Assembly (NCBI GenBank): GCA_040235375.1
Contig: JBECKQ010000259.1
Span: 1 to 6,995 of the forward strand
DNA: 6,995 nt
Reading direction: 5' to 3'
Source: JBECKQ01 sp040235375
GTDB lineage: Bacteria; Planctomycetota; Phycisphaerae; UBA1845
Under the pieces are notes generated by a model. It saw only the letters and a program-made list of their open reading frames with translations, was not told where the DNA came from and searched no databases. Positions 5,463-6,995 of the stretch are shown here, piece after piece. The position numbers and the translations under genes were made by a program. The stretch's first letter is position 1, and each line of letters starts with the position of its first letter.

Positions 5463-6995
5463 GTACGACACCCAAACCAGAGAAGCACACACGCATGAGC
5501 CGGTTTCGCGACTCCTGGCGAAACCTGACGCGGATCACCACCGTGCGGATCATCGTGCAGGCCGTCTTCTTCGGCCTGTTCCTGGCCTTCGTGCTGCTCA
5601 CCACGTTCGCCAACCTCGACCGGATGCCGACGTTGCGTCACTGGGTAGGCAAGATTCTGGAGATCGACCCGCTCGTTTCGATCTCGACCGCCATCACCAC
5701 GCACACGGTGTACAAAGGCCTGCTGTGGTCGCTGATCATTCTGGTGCCGACGCTCTTTCTCGGTCGCTTCTTCTGCAACTGGATTTGCCCGTACGGCACG
5801 CTGCATCACTTCGTCGGCTGGGCCTTCAGTAAGCGGAACGCGAAAGAGTCGATCGACGCGAATCGATACCGCCGCGCGCAGGCCATCAAGTACTACCTGC
5901 TGATCGCGCTACTCGTGCTTGCGGCGTTCGGCGTTTTGCAGATCGGCCTGATCGACCCGATTGCGCTGGTGTATCGCTCGTTCACCGGCGCAGTTCTGCC
6001 CGCGGCCGGCATGACCGCCCCCGGCATCTTCGGCGACTACGGCCTGCACCAGGGAGCGTGGCTGATCGGGGCGATCCTTTTCACTCTCGTTGCCCTGAAC
6101 CTCGTGATCCCGCGGTTCTTCTGCCGCTTCCTCTGCCCGCTCGGTGGGCTATTGGGCCTGACCAGCCGGTTCGCGTGGTGGCGCATCGACCGCGACCCGG
6201 CCAAGTGCAACAACTGCGACCGCTGCCGGCTGAGCTGCGAGGCGGCCTGCGATCCACAATCGAACCTGCGGTGCAGCGAGTGCTTCGTCTGCTTCAACTG
6301 CATCGAGGATTGTCCGGAAGGGGCGCTGAGCTTCCGCTTCATGCCGCCGAAAGAGCGGGAGGTCGCCGGCCCCGACGCCTCGCGGCGCAAGCTGATCTTC
6401 GCCGGCGTGACCGGCCTTGTGCTGTATCCCTTCCTTCGCACGGACACGAAGTCGACGCGCGACTTCTCCAGCCGGACGATCCGCCCGCCCGGCTCCGTCG
6501 AGGAGCTCGATTTTCTCGAACGCTGCATCAAGTGCGACCAGTGCGTGCGTGTGTGCCCGACGAACGTGATCCAGCCGGCGTGGTTCGAAGGCGGCGTTGA
6601 GGGGCTCTGGACCCCGGTTATGAACTTCCGCGTCGGGCACTGCCAGTTGAACTGCACCGCCTGCGGTTACGTCTGTCCGACCGGCGCCATCCAGCCCGTC
6701 AAGGTTGCGCAGAAGCTCGGCCTCGGCGAGTTTTCCGAGCAGGGGCCGATCCGCATCGGCACCGCCCACGTCGAGCCCGGCCGATGCCTGCCGCTCAGCA
6801 AGAACGTTCCCTGCGTCGTCTGCGAGGAGGTCTGCCCAACCAGCCCGAAGGCCATCTACGGCGAGCACCAACGGCACATCGTCCGCGGTGGTGAGCTCCG
6901 CGCAGTCTCCGCGACGGCCGACTCCGTCACAGCCTTCCGGTCGGCGGAAGCACCATCGGCGCCGCCGAACCTGGAACCCGGCGCGTGGAAGGGAG
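5459..6995 (+). CDS. NapH/MauN-NapG/MauM-like multi-cluster ferredoxin, 3' partial
   Basis: ATG 5459 overlaps the previous stop as ATGA, and the frame stays open for 512 codons to the right edge. A second start, ATG 5495 (Met13) with GAGAAG upstream, is possible. Four helices (about 30-50, 87-105, 145-165, 200-220) carry C106NWIC110P and C222RFLC226P at their cytoplasmic ends, as in NapH/MauN. A cysteine-rich ferredoxin follows: C250, C253, C256, C260, then C275, C278, C281, C285-Pro. SRRKLIF (308-314) with a short hydrophobic stretch to about 326 resembles a twin-arginine signal. Beyond it RPPGS (342-346) and clusters C356/C359/C362/C366-Pro, C395/C399/C402/C406-Pro and C443/C452/C455/C459-Pro match MauM/NapG proteins, ending in PTSPKAI. 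NapG-type proteins carry one further C-x2-C-x2-C-x3-CP cluster, so the missing end probably holds it. The protein is thought to relay electrons between quinol or cytoplasmic donors and the outer membrane face; the partner is unknown. Confidence 0.92.
   Translation, partial: MSTTPKPEKHTRMSRFRDSWRNLTRITTVRIIVQAVFFGLFLAFVLLTTFANLDRMPTLRHWVGKILEIDPLVSISTAITTHTVYKGLLWSLIILVPTLFLGRFFCNWICPYGTLHHFVGWAFSKRNAKESIDANRYRRAQAIKYYLLIALLVLAAFGVLQIGLIDPIALVYRSFTGAVLPAAGMTAPGIFGDYGLHQGAWLIGAILFTLVALNLVIPRFFCRFLCPLGGLLGLTSRFAWWRIDRDPAKCNNCDRCRLSCEAACDPQSNLRCSECFVCFNCIEDCPEGALSFRFMPPKEREVAGPDASRRKLIFAGVTGLVLYPFLRTDTKSTRDFSSRTIRPPGSVEELDFLERCIKCDQCVRVCPTNVIQPAWFEGGVEGLWTPVMNFRVGHCQLNCTACGYVCPTGAIQPVKVAQKLGLGEFSEQGPIRIGTAHVEPGRCLPLSKNVPCVVCEEVCPTSPKAIYGEHQRHIVRGGELRAVSATADSVTAFRSAEAPSAPPNLEPGAWKG

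Noticed and set aside
4758..5492. A 244-codon open frame on the minus strand
   Set aside because: It is antisense to the DUF362 gene, which has clear family motifs. The composition is that of a shadow frame, with no recognisable domain or ribosome site.
6149..6877. A 242-codon open frame on the minus strand
   Set aside because: It is antisense to the cysteine-motif region of the ferredoxin fusion. The sense frame is unmistakable, and the antisense product is Ala/Arg/Asp-rich with no motif.
3284..6995. c-type cytochrome or nitrate-reductase catalytic gene in the operon
   Set aside because: No CxxCH haem motif or molybdopterin-type domain is visible in the three proteins as I read them. The similarity is limited to the NapG/NapH electron-transfer families.

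Overview
This is a GC-rich bacterial window with dense, mostly overlapping genes and no RNA genes, mobile elements or CRISPR arrays that I can see. The phylum cannot be fixed from the sequence. The combination of a membrane-fused spermidine-synthase-like protein, a DUF6599-type protein, a Tat-exported DUF362 protein and a NapH/NapG-type ferredoxin suggests an environmental bacterium such as a planctomycete or a related anaerobe-rich lineage, but this is a low-confidence inference.

Layout. Bases 1-759 (+) hold the 3' part of a tandem universal stress protein gene that enters from the left edge. A 70-bp convergent spacer separates it from a long gene on the minus strand (3220 to 830), which encodes about 796 residues: a polyamine-synthase-like Rossmann domain set between two sets of transmembrane helices. 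A compact divergent control region (about 3221-3283) follows, with -10-like boxes for both strands overlapping each other. From it a tightly packed plus-strand operon runs to the right edge: 3284-4369 (membrane-anchored DUF6599-type protein), 4362-5462 (DUF362 protein with a twin-arginine signal, 8-bp overlap with the gene before) and 5459-6995 (polytopic multi-cluster iron-sulfur protein, ATGA overlap, running off the window). The last gene is the largest on this strand. It has no stop codon inside the window.

How the genes may work together. The iron-sulfur protein looks like a fusion of a NapH/MauN-type membrane ferredoxin (four helices, two CxxxCP motifs, two cytoplasmic-type clusters) with a MauM/NapG-type ferredoxin, joined by an internal twin-arginine-like hydrophobic segment. 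This architecture could pass electrons between the quinone pool or cytoplasm and the outer face of the membrane. The Tat-exported DUF362 protein and the anchored DUF6599 protein would lie on that outer face and be produced together with it by coupled translation. The divergent spermidine-synthase-like membrane protein lacks the usual catalytic aspartate, so it is probably not a real polyamine synthase; sharing the control region suggests it belongs to the same system. The substrate and the physiological role are unknown. I regard this four-gene neighbourhood as the best candidate here for an undescribed membrane redox module.
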